From NCBI GenBank assembly GCA_021163085.1, contig JAGGXL010000145.1:1-5311 (forward strand): a stretch of DNA of 5,311 bases, written 5' to 3'. A model generated the notes under the pieces. The model was given only the letters and a program-made list of their open reading frames with translations, was not told the origin of the DNA and made no database searches. A program made the translations under genes and the position numbers. Source of the DNA: Thermodesulfobacterium sp. Lineage in GTDB: Bacteria; Desulfobacterota; Thermodesulfobacteria; Thermodesulfobacteriales; Thermodesulfobacteriaceae. Positions 4,442-5,311 of this stretch are shown in pieces (position 1 is the stretch's first letter; each line of letters opens with the position of its first letter).

Positions 4442-5265
4442 TCTAAGCTCTTTGTACCCTTCCTTGGCAAAGGAATGTATTCTACTGATGGAGTACTTCT
4501 TACAGGTTGAGGAAAAAGCTTCATAAGCTGATATATTTCTACTGGCATATCTTTGCTTACAGGTAATCCAAGTTTTTTTGCCTCTTCATAAGTAATGGGA
4601 TAATCATGAGTAAAATAACCTTGAGATAAAATCTCAGAAATTTTATCTATTTTTTCTTGTGGATACTTATCATTTAAAATTAATTTTAAATTTTCTTTCA
4701 TTTGTTTTAAAGCCATTTCAGCAATATCTGCCAGAATTAAAGTTTTATCCTCTACATTTTCTATAGGTTTTTTCTTAACTGCTCTCAAAAGAGAAGCAGC
4801 TGGGTATTCCCCTATTTGAGGATCAACCGGCCCAAGAACTGCATGTTCATCCATAACAATCTCATCACAGGCAAGAGCAATAAGAGTTCCTCCACTCATA
4901 GCATAGTGAGGAATAAAAGCTGTAACCTTAGCTGGATGCTTCTTAATTGCAAGAGCTATTTGAAGGGCTGCAAGAACAAGCCCTCCTGGTGTATGAAGAA
5001 TTATATCTATGGGAACATCTTTATCGGTTAAACGAATTGCCCTTATTACTTCCTCTGAATCGTTAATATCAATGAATCTCATAATGGGAAATCCTAATAA
5101 ACTCATGGTTTCCTGACGATGAACAAGCAATATAACCCTTGAGCCTCTTTTTTTCTCAATAGCTTCTATAGCCTTCTGGCGAGCAATTTCCAAAAATTTT
5201 TGTCTTAAGAAAGGTTGCATCGCTATAGCAATAAATATAAGCCAGAAAAGCTCACTAAATCCCAT
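4438..5265 (-). CDS. Membrane-anchored ClpP-fold serine protease, SDH proteinase/SppA-like family
   Basis: A 275-residue protein with an N-terminal hydrophobic helix (about 5-20), an amphipathic charged linker (21-42), and a ClpP/crotonase-fold domain. HTPGG (91-95) gives the oxyanion-hole glycines, PHYAMSGGTLIALACDEIVM (119-138) carries the predicted nucleophile Ser124, and LGPVDPQIG (144-152) is the family signature following His141. This pattern matches the 'serine dehydrogenase proteinase' (SDH) family, relatives of signal peptide peptidase SppA. The general base is uncertain: His141 or a downstream Lys such as Lys174. The orientation of the domain to the membrane cannot be told from sequence. 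The substrate is unknown; such proteins are presumed to clip membrane or secreted proteins. The ATG has AGAGGT (5274-5279) at 8 nt. The last bases overlap the convergent macrodomain gene by 4 nt. The C-terminal ~20 residues are Pro/Arg-rich and low in structure. Confidence 0.88.
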   Translation of the reverse strand: MGFSELFWLIFIAIAMQPFLRQKFLEIARQKAIEAIEKKRGSRVILLVHRQETMSLLGFPIMRFIDINDSEEVIRAIRLTDKDVPIDIILHTPGGLVLAALQIALAIKKHPAKVTAFIPHYAMSGGTLIALACDEIVMDEHAVLGPVDPQIGEYPAASLLRAVKKKPIENVEDKTLILADIAEMALKQMKENLKLILNDKYPQEKIDKISEILSQGYFTHDYPITYEEAKKLGLPVSKDMPVEIYQLMKLFPQPVRSTPSVEYIPLPRKGTKSLD

Positions 5266-5292
5266 AATGTTTTACCTCTTTATAATTTATTT

Positions 5293-5311
5293 TTATCTAC
5301 CACTTCCGCAG
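5293..5311 (-). CDS. Possible 3' end of an upstream gene (cut by window edge)
   Basis: One minus-strand frame reads C-G-G-S-G-R then TAA at 5293-5295, which would be a plausible protein C-terminus 27 nt upstream of the protease start and would make the two genes an operon. Six codons are too few to identify a family, and other frames are equally short, so this is only a candidate. Confidence 0.25.

Noticed and set aside
4816..5031. Plus-strand open frame of 71 codons opposite the protease gene
   Set aside because: It is antisense to the catalytic core of the protease, and its Asn/Ser/Lys/Cys-rich translation resembles no known protein.
5266..5311. tRNA start or promoter at the right edge (GCGGAAGTGG... 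and TATAAA)
   Set aside because: The sequence does not fold into a tRNA arm pattern, and no -35 with correct spacing accompanies the TATAAA; a ribosome site and possible end of an upstream gene explain the region better.

Overview
The window is AT-rich bacterial DNA, compactly coded, carrying a flagellar export/motor operon followed by three non-flagellar genes. Lys/Glu/Ile-rich proteins, tight gene packing and FliN (rather than FliY) suggest a flagellated, Gram-negative-type, probably thermophilic bacterium. Thermodesulfobacteria or Aquificota-like lineages are a guess from overall character, not a proven assignment.

Region 1 (1-3292, all on the minus strand, so read right to left): fliL, fliM, fliN, fliO, fliP, fliQ and the first codons of fliR, in the classical order. 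The genes overlap or are separated by 13 nt at most, and several have clear Shine-Dalgarno sequences buried in the preceding gene, so this is one translationally coupled operon. FliL is the stator-associated membrane protein, FliM and FliN build the C-ring switch that reads CheY-P, FliO assists assembly of FliP, and FliP/FliQ/FliR form the export gate. A candidate sigma70-type promoter lies in the short gap before fliL.

Region 2 (3352-4441): an Ogt/MGMT-type DNA alkyltransferase (minus) and a MacroD/YmdB-type macrodomain ADP-ribose hydrolase (plus), divergently arranged with only 22 nt between their start codons. Those 22 nt hold a palindromic ATTATAAT that places a perfect TATAAT on each strand, each exactly 7 nt from its gene's start codon. 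Both genes are therefore predicted to be transcribed leaderless (or nearly so) from overlapping, symmetric promoters. This is the most interesting signal in the window.

Region 3 (4438-5311): a membrane-anchored ClpP-fold serine protease of the SDH/SppA-like group (minus), convergent with the macrodomain gene and overlapping it by 4 nt. Two perfect inverted repeats sit at this junction. The extreme right edge may hold the last codons of another minus-strand gene.

I see no mobile element, CRISPR array, rRNA or tRNA. The window is mostly ordinary core flagellar biology; I did not find a convincing new defence or metabolic system, and the findings concern regulation and unusual residues.
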